A stretch of DNA of 64,000 bases from the NCBI GenBank assembly GCA_015680685.1, contig MNCI01009650.1:1031196-1095195 (forward strand). Reading direction: 5' to 3'. Position 1 is the first letter of the stretch. Each line of letters starts with the position of its first letter. Position numbers and translations under genes: made by a program. This DNA is from Gnetum montanum (lineage: Eukaryota > Streptophyta > Gnetopsida > Gnetales > Gnetaceae). Of the stretch, positions 33,541-45,615 are shown piece by piece. Under the pieces are notes generated by a model. It made no database searches and had not been told where the DNA came from. It was given only the letters and a program-made list of their open reading frames with translations.

Positions 33541-35464
33541 TCCCATATGCTCCACGGCCACTATGGCTTCTTCTCATAGCTTCTACACTAATGCCAATTG
33601 TAACATCAATCTTAATCAAGAAGCTCTTTCATCACTATCCCATATAATTTTTTGGCATGAGCATCGATTCCTAGAGTTGGAATTTTTTAGCTCTAGTATC
33701 AATCCCGAGACACTTAGCCAAAACAATTCCATGTTGGCTCCAAACTAATTTTGAACTACATTGACATCTTTCCTATTAATATATTCACCCTTAAAAGGTT
33801 TAAATTCATCCTCAAAATAGATATTTTTATTACAAATTGGGCTTCTATTATCAATTTTATTTCACTTATATTTTTCATCAACACTTGTAATTTTGACCCT
33901 CCATAGGAGATAAACATTGATCAATCACTTAATTGAGCATTTTCATGATTTGGGAAGAAAAAAATTTATTTTTACATATCAAGGTCTCTATATTTTAACA
34001 TTTTATTACTTGTTTTTATGTTTTAATACTTAGATTTTATTTTAGCACTCAAAGTTCATTCTATGCTTAATTTCAATTTTAGTAATAAATACTTAGTTAA
34101 TTATATTATTTAAACTGATTGTTCTCATCATTTCCCTATCATTTCTAGTTTATGTATGGTATGCTATGTCCACATGCAATTAAAGGTTTATGTTCCATTG
34201 TATCATTATCATTGATTTATTAAAGATTACATCAAATCAAATACCATTTTTTATCATAAATTAAGTGCTTTAGTACTTGATTTGTGGAGGTGTTCTTGTG
34301 TGATTGAGAAAGAAAAATTTTATAAAAAAACATTCTGTATGCTAGAAGAAGGGCTAATAGGTTTTCTAGTGTTATAAAATCTTTCCCTAGGAACTTATAG
34401 GTTCTTTCTAGCAGTTACAAGTTTTTGTATGATTGCTAGTTGTACTTAGATTTTATTTTTCCATTTGTACTTGAACTTATTTTCTACTAAGTGTCTATGT
34501 GAGACACTTATTGACATCATGTTTGGTCAAGAGTCCAAGTCCTCCCATAGCTCCTAGGTTTATAAACTAAAGAAGACATGGAAGGTACTAGATCTTGTAG
34601 TACCTATGACTCCACATGACTACAAACTTTCATGCATCAAACAAGAACTAAACATAACACTCTTTGAGAATCAGCTAAAAAGTATGGCTACCTACCAAAC
34701 TAGAAATGGTTTAGAAGCATTTCATTCTAATCTAGATCATCCCATTAAGTTAAACCAGTCCAAGTAGGCTATGTTAGTATAATACCTATTCATTCAAGAT
34801 GAAGTTCAAGTAATAATAAATGCTGAAATTCAGTAAAGGAATGCTATGGCGAACTTTCTAGTAGAACATTCCAACATCAATGTGAGCAAGACTTATGAAT
34901 TTCAAAATTAACATAGTGAAGAAAGTGATGGAATAAGCATACATGATTGTATTAAAGAGGAACATCCCAATAATACCCTACTTGCATACCCCTTCTAGTA
35001 GCCATAAAGCCCTGTAGTACAACATGTGAATCTCATTGGCCTCACCAACCAATTCTCCATGAATATACCTTAGACTATTATCCTTGTAGCATTTGTTTTA
35101 GCCAATTTCACCATCATAGCTTCACTTGTGACTAACTTTCCCTCTACCTACAATCTATTTTCAAATACAACTATTTTCAATCTAACACTCACCACATTGG
35201 TACAAGGTGTTGATCTACCACTTAACCCATTTCAATCCTTATTTCATAGTCTTAGTGTAATAGTTACAAGTTTTTTTTTCGTTCATCATCACACCACATG
35301 CCTTACTATAATAGCATGTCATTAATACCTATTTTTGTCATTGCACTTGGTCAACCAACCTTACCTTCTCACAATTCGATCTAAGTCATCATGCTAATAA
35401 ATCTCTAAATCTCCTTTTAAGTTGATGTTATTATTATAATATATCTCTTCAACATTATAGGTGA
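33541..35464 (+). pseudogene. N-terminal gag region of outer element F (part 1)
   Basis: A decayed plus-strand coding trend leads up to the insertion site of element E. An early ORF (33563-33748, MASSHSFYTNANCNINLNQE) may be the start. A non-coding AT-rich gap follows to about 34500. Then VLDLVVPMTPHDYKLSCIKQ, GLEAFHSNLDHPIKLNQS and VVQHVNLIGLTNQFSMNIP can be read (about 34570-35080), and a Thr/Ser/Leu-rich open stretch at 35128-35325. The frame runs into the ATGAG target site at 35465 and resumes at 46473. The family resembles a Tat-type gag mainly because of part 2. Part 1 alone would not be recognisable. Confidence 0.5.
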
Positions 35465-35469
35465 ATGAG
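35465..35469. other. Left target-site duplication of element E (atgag)
   Basis: ATGAG here and at 46473-46477 are identical although 11 kb apart, which proves that both LTRs belong to one insertion. Confidence 0.93.
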
Positions 35470-36278
35470 TGATGAGTGGCTAGGTATCCCTACGCCCAAC
35501 CATATGAATTACTAAGGCATTACATGCAATCTAGTTGAATTCCGTGGACTTGTAGTTATCTAGTACACTAGCTCTTCTGGGAAGTGAAATGGGTGTTGTG
35601 AACATTTGTTGTCTTCCCAACTACACTTGTGAGGCTCAAGTGTATGGTTTAAGTGTAATTGAGGTATATAGTTTTTCTTATTTTTGTGTTTTATAAATTT
35701 GATTACCTACAACAAAAATGAAGAGTAGAGTAATTTAAAATGTAATTCATTATCGCCTATCTAGCTTAACACACGTAACCATCCCACTTTCTTGAACACA
35801 TATAGCACTGCTAGGCTACCAAATGTTAAGCATTTCTATGGTTACAAAGTACTATATGTATGCTTGAAGTGGTCGTGTTTGTGTTCATTAATAATTGGAA
35901 ATACATTGCTTACTTCAAATGTATTAAAGTAAAGAGCAAAAAATTAAAATGCATTAAAGAAAATACTAATCTCTTCTCAATGCTACAAGGATTATCAAAA
36001 GATTTTGTTTTATTCCCATCACATTTCTGTGCTCAGATACATCAATGCTTAAACAAATAATCATATACACTTAGACTCCTTTTGCAAGCACTTAGAAAAT
36101 GTTCTAACTCTGAGGAAAGTAGATGGCAAGAGCTTCACTACTCTGAATAAAAAAATAACTTGAAAACTATGAAAAAATTGGAGCCCAGGTGCTATATTTA
36201 TAGGCCAAGGTATATACCTTGACATTGAATCCAACGTTGCATACCCAATGTTGGAGCAAATAGAAACATGTTCCATCA
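35470..36278 (-). repeat. 3' LTR of element E (809 bp)
   Basis: On the minus strand it starts TGATGGAACATG and ends in the family terminus at 35470. Its U3 has only a short array (AATGTTGG/AACGTTG-type units, about 36225-36260), 48 bp shorter in total than in the 5' LTR. A CTATAAATATAGC-type TATA box lies near 36192-36204. Confidence 0.92.
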
Positions 36279-36292
36279 TACCCCCATAATTG
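36279..36292 (-). other. Polypurine tract of element E
   Basis: The minus strand reads CAATTATGGGGGTA directly before the 3' LTR, the same core as in C and D. Confidence 0.87.
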
Positions 36293-38285
36293 AATGAAAA
36301 CTCATCCTCGAGTGAAGAAGAAGAGGAACAAGTTCTTTACAACATAATATATTGGGTAGGTGTGGGATTATTGACTAACATACAAACTAACTTAGATGAA
36401 ACATGTAGACTCTAAGTGCCCAAATGTATAGAATTATAATTTTTACAAAATGGGATGTTCATGATAAGAGAAGTGAACACCCTAGATAACACTAACATCC
36501 AACACCTCTTGGTAGCAGAAGAATGAGAGAGAGAAGAGATCCTACAATCACAAATGGTCCTCATTGTGTGGCATTGTTGCATCATCCTTGGTGAAGATAT
36601 TCTTGCTTCCAGTCCATGCTTTCCACTACAATCACAACAGAATCATGAATTAGTATGCAATGTGTAACACATAGTGGTTAAATGCCTTGTTTCATTAGTG
36701 GTTATACTTGGCTAGGTTGAATTGTGGTAGATTGATTCCATGAGTAGTGTTTGTGGGAAGGTTGAAAAATAGGGTAAAATAGATAAGTGGTCCATTAAAT
36801 TTGAAAAAGTTCAACATAAGGAAAATATTTGAAGAGGGCGTAAGAATTCACAACAAAGTTCATTGAAAAATGTTGTGAAGATGTGCACAATTCGATGCCA
36901 TTGATGGGGTAAACAAAAATAATTTGATTGTAGAAGTGTCTAAGGATAAAAAACTTAACTAACCCAACCAAAAGATATGCAAGTGGGTCCTCCTCAAAGT
37001 AGGTACAGGCCTTTTATGCCCTTTCATAACTTCAAACTAAAGAGTCTATAGGCTCTGTGGATGATTAATGGTTACAGAAGGTTAAGTACAAAAACTTGGA
37101 AGAAACTAACTAAGAACTCTAACACATCAAACCAGGACATCAAACCAAAATATGAAACTAGTAGTGAGGTGATACATGAAAAGCATAGATGGATGTGAGA
37201 GAGAGAGAGAGAGGAATGGAGCTCCTAATTATGATCACATGAAGTCCCTTATGGATTTGTGGTTAAATGACTTGATAGGATTCATCCTTAGTCCAGACCA
37301 AAACCAACCACGTTCAGTGACTTCACATTGACATTCTAAGACCAATCCATCCAACGAGACACAAGAGCACTCCCATAGAACAACTATCATTCCTTATTAG
37401 AGAAGGAGTAGGAAGTGAGGAAGGGTCTTAGTTAGAGGGGACTAGTCCCATAACTAGTGCTTGTAGCCCATTTATTTTGTCTAAGGGATATGCTTTGAAT
37501 TCCCATCATTTTTTTGTTTTTTTGTTTTGAAATGGGAATGACACCATGCAAAGACACATGCATTTATTTTTTCTAAGGGGTGTGCTTTGAATTCTCATCA
37601 TTTTTTTATGAGAACCACACCATGTAAGGACTTATTCAACTTCCTTTATTAGTCAACACAGAATGGTAAGAAATCCATGAAAACACACATGCATCCAAGA
37701 CAATAGAAAGGCACAAAGAATACCAAATCCCCATGAAGCCACACCCTATTCAAACCTTTGAATCCTTCCCAATTCTACAAACTACCAAAGTCAAAAATTT
37801 ATTAAAGTTTTATTAATGAAAAAGGGACTACATGTTTCTAGAACAAGGAAAACCATAGAGTTTATGGATGGATGGATGTTGTGGACTCACTGCCTGTTGC
37901 ATGAAAAAGAAATCGTGTCCTAATTATCTATAACAAAATTCAAAGCTAGAAACTAGATACCAATAATCAAATAAAAAAAATAGTACATACTACCATCAAG
38001 TAACACATTACCAATGTACCTGGCACTTATTAATAAAAAGTTAGAAAATCTCACTAAATAAAATAAAAGAAAATATAAAAGAAAGTATAAAATATTCAAG
38101 AAATAGCAAATGTACTAATGATGATGTAAAACAAAAATTAGAAAAGATTAATAACATGAAAACTAAAAGATGTAAAATAAAGAATGTGTAAAATAAAAAG
38201 TTGTAAAATAAAAAATATGTAAAACAAAAAGTTGAAAAATTGAAGAGCTGCTTATATGGTTAGAATGGTTTGCCATCTCCCCCAT
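36293..38285 (-). other. 3' untranslated region of element E
   Basis: No env-like ORF. It contains two hairpin units (37499-37539 and 37592-37614), the conserved block (36985-37065) and A/T-rich stretches next to the end of integrase (38040-38240). Confidence 0.75.
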
Positions 38286-39680
38286 GACTAAGTTGAAAGG
38301 AGGAGATTTGAAATATTAAGCATGGTTGTTCATCCAATGAGGCTTTTGTTGTATTGGCTAACTTATGCTCATGGAAAGGTTTAATTTGTTGGATGTTGAC
38401 CATCTGTTTCTTGTTTGGGCTTTTAGGCTTGTAGATCATCATGGCCCTAGAAGATAAAATTCTTATAAATAATGTAAGGTCCTTTCCACAATGTGTGAAA
38501 CTTAGTTCATTGAGGTACGTGTGTGGGGTTCCAGTAGAGAACCTTATCTCCTAGTTATGTCATGATGTTTTTTGTTGTAGGCCTTATGCAACTCGTTAGA
38601 TGATAGGGCTACTAATCGATTTTCATCTAGCAAGTTGAGATTTATTAATCTTTCTTTTTGGGATATACTTAAGTCAAGGTTAAGATCACAAGCAGTTGAA
38701 AGTGTATGGAGCTTGGATTGAATAAGAAGTGTTGGTAATTTTTCATACACAAGCTCATAGAGAGAGTAGCCTAAAGAAAGTTTCCATGTTGAGTAGTAGG
38801 TCCAAAGGGCATCATTGATTTTTGTGCTCTAGTCTTTTCTATACTTGCTAATAGTTCTTGTTAGTATCCTTGTGATTTTCCTATTGGTGACCTTAACTTG
38901 ACCATTAGCTTAGGGATGGTAAGGTGCTATGAGTTTATGTTCAACCCCCAAGCATTGCATGAGCTTTTGAAAAGTAGTGGCTGTAAAGTGAGTTCCATTA
39001 TCAGAAATTAATTCACGTGGCATACCAAACCTATTTACAATGTTTTGTTGTATAAAAAAAGTATAAGTAGAGGATGTATAATCAATGGTAGCTGCTACCT
39101 CTACCTATTTCATACAATAGTCAATAGTGACTATGATGTACACCTTTTCATTTGACATGGATGTAATGGAACCCATGAAATCAATGCCCCAAATGTTGAA
39201 GAGTTCTAGTGGTTGAATCCATTATTGAGGTTCCTCCATTCAAGTAGTCATTCCACCATCTCGTTGGCATTATTCACAAGAGTGGACATAATGGTAAGCA
39301 TCCCTAAAGATTGTTGGCCAACAGAACCTTGCCATCAAGATTTTAATGGCCATGCATCTCCCAACATAATGTCCTCCACAAGGATCTTCATGAGCATCTT
39401 GGAGAACATGCAGTTGATCGGCATCAGAGACATACCAACAAACCAAGCCATTGCCACACACTTTGTAGAGGTATCCATTGATATCCATAAAGTGTTTTAC
39501 TTGGTGAAGAAACTACTCTTTCTCTCGGTGGTCCAACCCTTTTGGCATTTCTTGAGTGAGAAGATAGATGAGAATGGCATCAAACCATTTTGGCTCATTG
39601 GGCATTTATTCAGTTATAGCCCCAACAAAGAGGACTTCATTAGGAAACATGTCAAATAGTAGATTTTCATCCTCTTTGTC
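38286..39680 (-). pseudogene. Integrase of element E
   Basis: Read leftwards from 39680. INGYLYKVCGNGLVCWYVSD and DAHEDPCGGHYVGRC lie in the open segment 39270-39488, followed by a Cys pair in the zinc domain. The core reads NIWGIDFMGS (first Asp intact, near 39170), RELISDNGTHF (second Asp intact, near 39000), and GQVKVTNRKI (near 38890), where the catalytic Glu has become Lys. The C-terminal half (38544-38750) has LPTLLIQSKLHTLSTACDLN and HNKKHHD-like blocks, and the last readable part is 38260-38442. Two of the three catalytic acids survive, but stops break the frame. Confidence 0.9.
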
Positions 39681-40936
39681 ATCCCATCACAACCGAGACA
39701 AGTGATCACTGCTCACATTCTCAGTGCCCTTTCGATCTACCATCATAAGATCAAATTCCTACAAGATCACTTACCACTATATGACATAGGGGCTCACTGT
39801 TGGCTTGTTCATCAAGAAGCAGATGGCATTATGGTCTGTGTGCACAAACATTTTGTATCCAAGCACATAATACCTAAACTTCTCTAGAGCAAACACCATT
39901 GCCATCAATTCTTTCTCTGTAGTGGTGTAGTTTAGTTGTGCATCCACAATGCTTTAGCTAGCATAGTGGATGTAGTATGAATGTTTCTTGTAATCTAATT
40001 GCATAATCATAGCTCCCAAAGCATAATTTGATGCATCCATCATGATATGAAATGGACTAGACTAATTAGGTTCTTGTAGATTTAGAGTTTCTACAAGTTT
40101 CTCTTTCAGCTATTGGAATGCTTTTTCATATTTCATGGTCTAGACAAAGGGATCATCTTTCTTTGTTAGCTCCATCAATAGTTTTGCAATCTTATAGAAA
40201 TTCTCTATGAATCGCCAGTAATAGCAAGTATGTCCAAGGAATGACTGAGAACATATTAAACTATTTTTGGCTAGTAGGTTATTCCTTGGATGACCCTTAT
40301 TTTCTCAAGTTCTACCTCAATTCTTGCTTGAAATATTCTATGCCCTAATACAATGCCTTCCTAGATCATTAAGTAACTTTTCTACCAATTTAGCGATAAG
40401 TTGGTTTTAACACATCATTTTAACACTTGCTCAAGGTAGTTTAGGGCTCATTCAAATGTAGCTCCATAAGTGGAGAAGTCATCCATGAAGACTTCCACAC
40501 CACTATCAATCTACTATTGAAAAAATCTTAGAACTAGGCACTGAAATGTGGCTAGTGCATTGCATAGACCAATTGGCATCTTGTGATATGAAAAAGTCCC
40601 CTAAGGACTCATGAATGTTGTCTTTACCTAGTCTTCTAGTGTGATTTAAATTTGGTTATAGCCATTATAACCATCTTGGAAACTATAGTAGCAATGCCCA
40701 GATATTGTGTCAAGTACTTGGTCAACAAATTACAATGGAAAATAATCCTTGAATGTTGCAATATTCAGTAGTTTGAAATTGATGTAGACCTACCACTTGT
40801 CACCTTTCTTTGGCACAATTATGAGTGGACTAACCCACTCACTATTTGCAATGGGATAGATGAACCCCACCTTGAGGAGTTGTTCGATTTGCCCCTTGAT
40901 GATATGCTTCATCTTGGGATTCAATTGTCTCTGTAG
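39681..40936 (-). pseudogene. Reverse transcriptase and RNase H of element E
   Basis: From right to left: LNPKMKHIIKGQIEQLLKVG (near 40930-40870), SEWVSPLIIVPKKGDKW, a decayed QDGYNGYNQI (near 40670), SPxGTFSYHKMPIGLCNALA (near 40600-40550), then VEVFMDDFSTYGATFE (near 40500-40455) with FMDD intact, and GIVLGHRIF. RNase H follows down to about 39690 and is more eroded. A Gln-to-stop change (LEDxVKTTF, near 40630) sits at the same residue as in element C. The frame is broken in many places. Confidence 0.9.
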
Positions 40937-41430
40937 CTATCTTTTTTGATTCATGGTTGAGTTAGTGTAGATGCGATGTTGGCATATCCTAGGATCAATC
41001 CCTATGAGTTCAGGATATGACCAAGCAAAAGCTACTAACCATTTTTCAATTACCTTCAACAACATCTTTTTCTACTCTAGAGCAAGATTAGAATTGATTA
41101 TGACTGGCTTCCCATTTTTCAGAAACACATATTTCATTCTGGCTAGGAGCATTTTCAGTTCAAGGGACTCTTGTTTAAACTTTTCAAGATTTTCCAATCC
41201 TTCCTAGCAAGTATCATCATTTGTATCATTAGAGAGTTGGTGATAAACTTGCTCTAGTTCATCCATTCCTATAACATATGTGCATGTCAGGCTCTCAGTT
41301 GGTTCCATGCAAAGTGTATTGCTTTCAAAATCAGCAGTGAGCCACTAGGCATCCTCCTATTTTGTGGCTACTACGTATAGACACCTTTGAATTTCTACTT
41401 TTGGCACACACTGTTTGCATGTAGAGATAG
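40937..41430 (-). pseudogene. Protease-RT linker of element E
   Basis: Coding-derived spacer: CKQCVPKVEIQRCLYVVATK (near 41410-41360), STLCMEPTESLTCTYV-like (near 41320-41280), ELKMLLARMKYVFLKNGKPV (near 41170-41110). Confidence 0.65.
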
Positions 41431-41920
41431 ATTCTTGCTTTACCGTCCAAAGTTTCTACACACAATTGCACCCTGTATTGTTGTACATGATGCATAGGAC
41501 TTTCTTCTTCTTGGTCTTTCTGAAGACATTTTCTTTAGATATCTCTAGGGAAAAATCTCTTATGCCCATTTTGGCATCTATGATGCTCAGCCATGCCCTT
41601 TTCATGATGATTGGAAAATCTCATTTGTAGTTCTCCACTTTGATTACTAGGAAATCAGTAGGTTAAGACCACCTACAGATAGTGGTCACAATGTCTTCTA
41701 CCAATTCCAATGGAATAGTCATGGACTAGTCTGTTAATTCTAATCTGATGTTACTCTTCTTGAGAGGTGGCAAGTTTCATGCAGTGTACATCTCATGATA
41801 AATTAAATTAAAAATAGTACCTAAATCGAGAAGGGCCTTACATAATGCATTCTAAGAAATTTGCAAATAAATTAGAGAACTTATAGGATCGGCTAATTTC
41901 CTAAGAAGGTTACTTGCATG
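41431..41920 (-). pseudogene. Aspartic protease of element E
   Basis: The active-site region reads ALLDLGTIFNLIYHEMYTA (near 41837-41785): D-S-G has become D-L-G. KSNIRLELTD, LVEDIVTTICRW and FPIIMKRAWLSIIDAKMGIR (near 41615-41556) follow, matching C and D. Stops are present, so it is inactive. Confidence 0.85.
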
Positions 41921-43538
41921 GATCTAATCAGATACAGTATGATTAAGAATTACAGCATGGACCCTTGGAAAATTTTGGTTTGAAGAAGGCTTGAAGGTAT
42001 TTGATATAGAGGAGGAAGATCTAGAAGCAAGGTTATCAACTGCGGGTATATGTGAGGGCTTAGATGGACTACAGGGTTGAAAGAAAGATCTTTTCTTTGA
42101 TCAAGTGTATGAGCCATTTGATTGATTAATTCATTGTAAGTTAACAACCCTCATTGCATTGCATTGTTGTAGTCGAGTTGGTAGTTCATCCTACATAGGT
42201 GGAGTAGATGGTAGCTATGCAATCAAAGGAGGAATATGTGTAGGGACATGAGGTGGATAAGGATAAGAGGGGGCATCCCTTCTTTCATGTGGAGAATGTG
42301 TTTGGTAATAATCAGAAGGGTGGTAGTGAGGTTGAAAAGTCAAGATGTAATTGGAAGAGTCATATGGAGACATGGGTTGCTGAACATAGTAGCCATATGG
42401 CTTAGGCTACTGGTAAGGGTATTGCTACCTTGGTAGTGCTAGTGCCCATGACTGTGGTTGTTGCCATTGTTGATATTGCTCATAAGGTTGCAGTGGAGCT
42501 CCACTTGGATAATATTGTTATTATTCATGAAACTATTTGAAATTACCTTGAGGGTAAGGTAATCTTCTGGGTGTTTCACTTTGTGTAAGTCATGGATTTA
42601 AGACATACACCCCAAACTATTGTAGATGTGACACAATGGGGCAACATCCCTTAGGATGTTCATACTGATAGATGTCACACCCCTGATCATCATCTAATTT
42701 ATTGTTTGCAACATCTCTATTGCAGCAATCTTACCCTTACCTTTGTGATAGGCACGTTTAACTTCTTTGTGTCTCCTACGCTCACAATGACTACCTTATT
42801 CCATAGACTCTTCAAAAATTTTGAGGATAGCTTGAAATCTACTATCCATGGATTCCTATAATTGATCAACCTTGGTCATTAGTTTAGACTAAAATTTCTG
42901 AAGTGGCAAGGTTTTTTTATTCACCCCCTCATCAAGTAAGGACTCGTCCTCATTGTCACAGAATCGAACCTTCCTTTTGTGAATAGAAGGATCATGATTG
43001 TACTCTTTTACACTTTCTCGTTTTCTTAGTTTTCCCTTCTCTTTAGCTACCTACTTGATTAATTATTGTATTTGATGGGCACTTACTTTTGATAGTCACC
43101 CCTAGGCATAGACACCAAGGGTTCTCCTTGTTTTTGATCAAAGCCTATCTACTATGTGGCAGAGTTGATCCAGTTGAGAATAACCATGGCTAGGACATTT
43201 GTGCATCAAGGAATAATATTGGCCAATGGTAGCATCTAAGGGTTTATGTATTCCTTATTTCCATCCTTGGATTTTCCTTCTCAAGTTGGACACTCTGGAG
43301 TATGTTTGATGTTTATCATTAAACAACTTAATTATGGTACTCCATTGTCTGATAGATTTTGGCTCTAAGGACCGGTACCAATTCTTTACTTCTTTGATGA
43401 GTTTCTAAGGAACAACTTAAGTTTCTACCACTCATTCTCTATATTTTGCAAGGCACATGCATCTTACAAATCTTGAAGATGGTTTTGTGGATCAGAGTTA
43501 TATCCCCCTTCAAACTGAGGAATATTTTCTATATCTAG
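41921..43538 (-). pseudogene. gag of element E, C-terminal portion
   Basis: Continues the gag interrupted by solo LTR I. The sequence resumes at LDIENIPQFEGGYNSDPQNH (43538 leftward), then the capsid core and a coiled, charged segment (near 43020-42900), and a decayed knuckle region near 42690-42640. The Pro/Tyr/Gln-rich tail runs to about 42000 and ends near HAVILNHTVSD just before the protease. Joined conceptually to 44490-45453, it gives the same domain order as A, C and D. Confidence 0.85.
43534..43538. other. Left target-site duplication of solo LTR I (tctag)
   Basis: TCTAG on the left and TTTAG on the right (44490-44494) differ by one transition. Removing LTR I and one copy restores the gag reading KRLDIENIP. 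Confidence 0.8.
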
Positions 43539-44489
43539 TGATGAGACGAGATTCGCACAAGCCGCGATATCGTGTACGCGATATCGCGTCGTCCCCTGCG
43601 ATATCGCGGTCCATTGCCAAATCTATAAATAAGAGGTGGCACTCCTCTTATTTCCCATCCTAGGCTTAAAGTAGGGAAACTCTGGTAGTTTGATCACTCT
43701 AGAGATAGAATATTTTCCATGTGCCCATAGTAGGAGTCCCCAAGTGAATAGATTTTTATTCAAGCAGCTTTGTACCTGAACACAAGTTGTGTACGGCAAT
43801 AAAGATGAGCTTTGTGGATAAACCTTGCAGTGCATGGAATAGGATTTTATTGCATGTTATTTCTTACCTGTTCTTTCTTACCTGCATTAGAGCAGCATGA
43901 GTATGACTTGATTACAAGCATTGACGAATGTGTACAGCTAATCAAGGAATCGGCTGCGCATCGCGATTAGTCTCTCTCACCCTCAACTCCTAGAATACGG
44001 GATGAGTATAACTTGATTACGAGCATCTATGGATGTGTACAGCTAGTCAAGGAATCAGCTGCTCATCACGTTTAGGCTAGTTAAGTGCCTCAGTATGCCC
44101 ACTTCGAGCACGTGCATTATGTGTGGTGATCCTAGTAACGATTAGCGTTTGGTAGCCACAGTTGCATAGTTCAGGGTGTGTACGGTAAGTGGGAACGAAT
44201 GCTAATGCTAGTTAATTTAGACTTAGTCCTTAGTTAGAGTTAGTTAGCTCTCTCAACCCTTCACCTCTATAGCATAGGAGAAAAATCATAAAAGACCATA
44301 AAAATCATATACCTCGGACTTACTTAACCATACACCGTGACAACAACAAGTAAGTCTGGGAAGACAACGAATGATTAACCCCAAGTGTTCCATGGGGCGT
44401 TTAGGCATTTAGTCTATATAGTTTGACTGGATCGCGCATGCTACGCTCGTTTCGTATGGTTGAGTGTAGGGGTACCTTGCCACTCATCA
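43539..44489 (+). repeat. Solo LTR I (951 bp) nested in the gag of element E
   Basis: A complete plus-strand LTR, TGATGAGACGAG to CCACTCATCA, with no internal region and a near-perfect 5-bp duplication. This is the expected product of recombination between the two LTRs of one element. U3 keeps GATATC at 43566, 43580 and 43600, each within CGATATCG. CTATAAATAAG lies near 43623. Its family match is the LTR of element A. It contains an internal duplication (43896-43970 and 44000-44075). Confidence 0.92.
43896..44075 (+). repeat. Tandem duplication inside solo LTR I
   Basis: Two 75-bp copies about 104 bp apart share GAGTATAACTTGATTAC, GGATGTGTACAGCTA and TCAAGGAATC. The LTR of element A lacks the insert, which accounts for most of the 114-bp length difference. 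Confidence 0.85.
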
Positions 44490-45453
44490 TTTAGCCTTTT
44501 GATTTGACTATCCTTCACATGCCTTATTGGAATTCTTGTTGCCTTTGTGATGTTAAGCATACTTTAGATAGTAAGTAGAGGCTCATTGAGGCCTTGATCA
44601 TGGTACCTATGATGCTCTCTACTACCCCTTCATTCGTGGTGATGTGCCCTCTTAAACATATGCACCCTTGATCTTATCTTTCTCAATGATTCCCTTGATC
44701 ATTTTGGTCCTGTTGGTCATTTTGTTCATTTTGGTTACCTCCATCATAGTCTCACCTTCTACAGTCACAATCTAAGTTAGAAGAAGAAGATGATGATGAA
44801 GTGGAAGAGGAAGGAGAACTATCACCATCATGGTGTCTACTACCACCTCTTCGGAGATCATGACTACAATCTTGATCTTGCTTCTTGTCTACATCCCTAC
44901 CTTGACTTGCCCCTTCAAATCCTTCTTTGTCATTGGATCCCTTGTTATTAGAACCAAGATTGTGAATTGTGGATTGCAAGTTCTAGTTTTGACCTCCATC
45001 ACCAAAGTCAAAGAGAGGAGTTTCATTGAATGGAAAACCCCCAGAGAAGGGTTTCTCAGTAGCTTTTTGATACAATAGAAATGGAGAATCATTAAGTCCT
45101 TTTTTCTTCAAAAAATCATAGTGTTATTCTAGTTGCTAGTACCACAAATGTTGTGCTTTAGTGGGATGATAATCCCTGACATCAGTATCTTCCACAATAT
45201 ACTCTACATGGTGGTCTTGAAGACCACATCGTGTAAGCATTTGGTAGAGCATTGTAGAAATAGCTTGATTGAGTAGCAACACAATGTTGCCTTCCAGGTC
45301 GCACCACCAAAACTATTCATCTTGGTGTAGGATGAAGGTGAAGTTTGGTACATACTCATTAGGATGAGTATATACAATTCGATATTGTTGAGGCACTAGC
45401 TAATAGGCTTTATCAGACTTGGGCAGAGAATCACTCCTATGAGAAGGAGACAT
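44490..45453 (-). pseudogene. gag of element E, N-terminal portion
   Basis: The ATG at 45453 (MSPSHRSDSLP) matches the starts of A, C and D. PQQYRIVYTHPNEYVPNFTF and GNIVLLLNQAIS follow. The open stretch 44752-44979 is STIHNLGSNNKGSNDKEGFE, then an Asp/Arg/His-rich and poly-Ser hinge. The last codons before the solo LTR read ATRIPIRHVKDSQIKRL. Stops are scattered. Confidence 0.85.
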
Positions 45454-45596
45454 TTTTGGTTAATGAAATAAAAATCACAATGTGCTTCTGAATATTTGTT
45501 GTATTAATTCTAAGATAAGATAGGGTTCTAAGATTTGTTCCAACAAGCAAAATAATTTTCACTAGGTCCTAGATAACATAGGAAACAACCAAAAGA

Positions 45597-45614
45597 TCCT
45601 TAGCAATGGTGCCA
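45597..45614 (-). other. Primer-binding site of element E
   Basis: The minus strand reads TGGCACCATTGCTAAGGA one base inside the LTR, a decayed complement of the tRNA-Asp end, nearly identical to the PBS of A. Confidence 0.88.
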
Positions 45615-45615
45615 A

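Noticed and set aside
44752-44979. Ser/Asp/His-rich ORF (and similar ones near 1916 and 24102) as small regulatory proteins
   Set aside because: They occupy the same hinge of gag in every Athila-like copy and read through into gag motifs.
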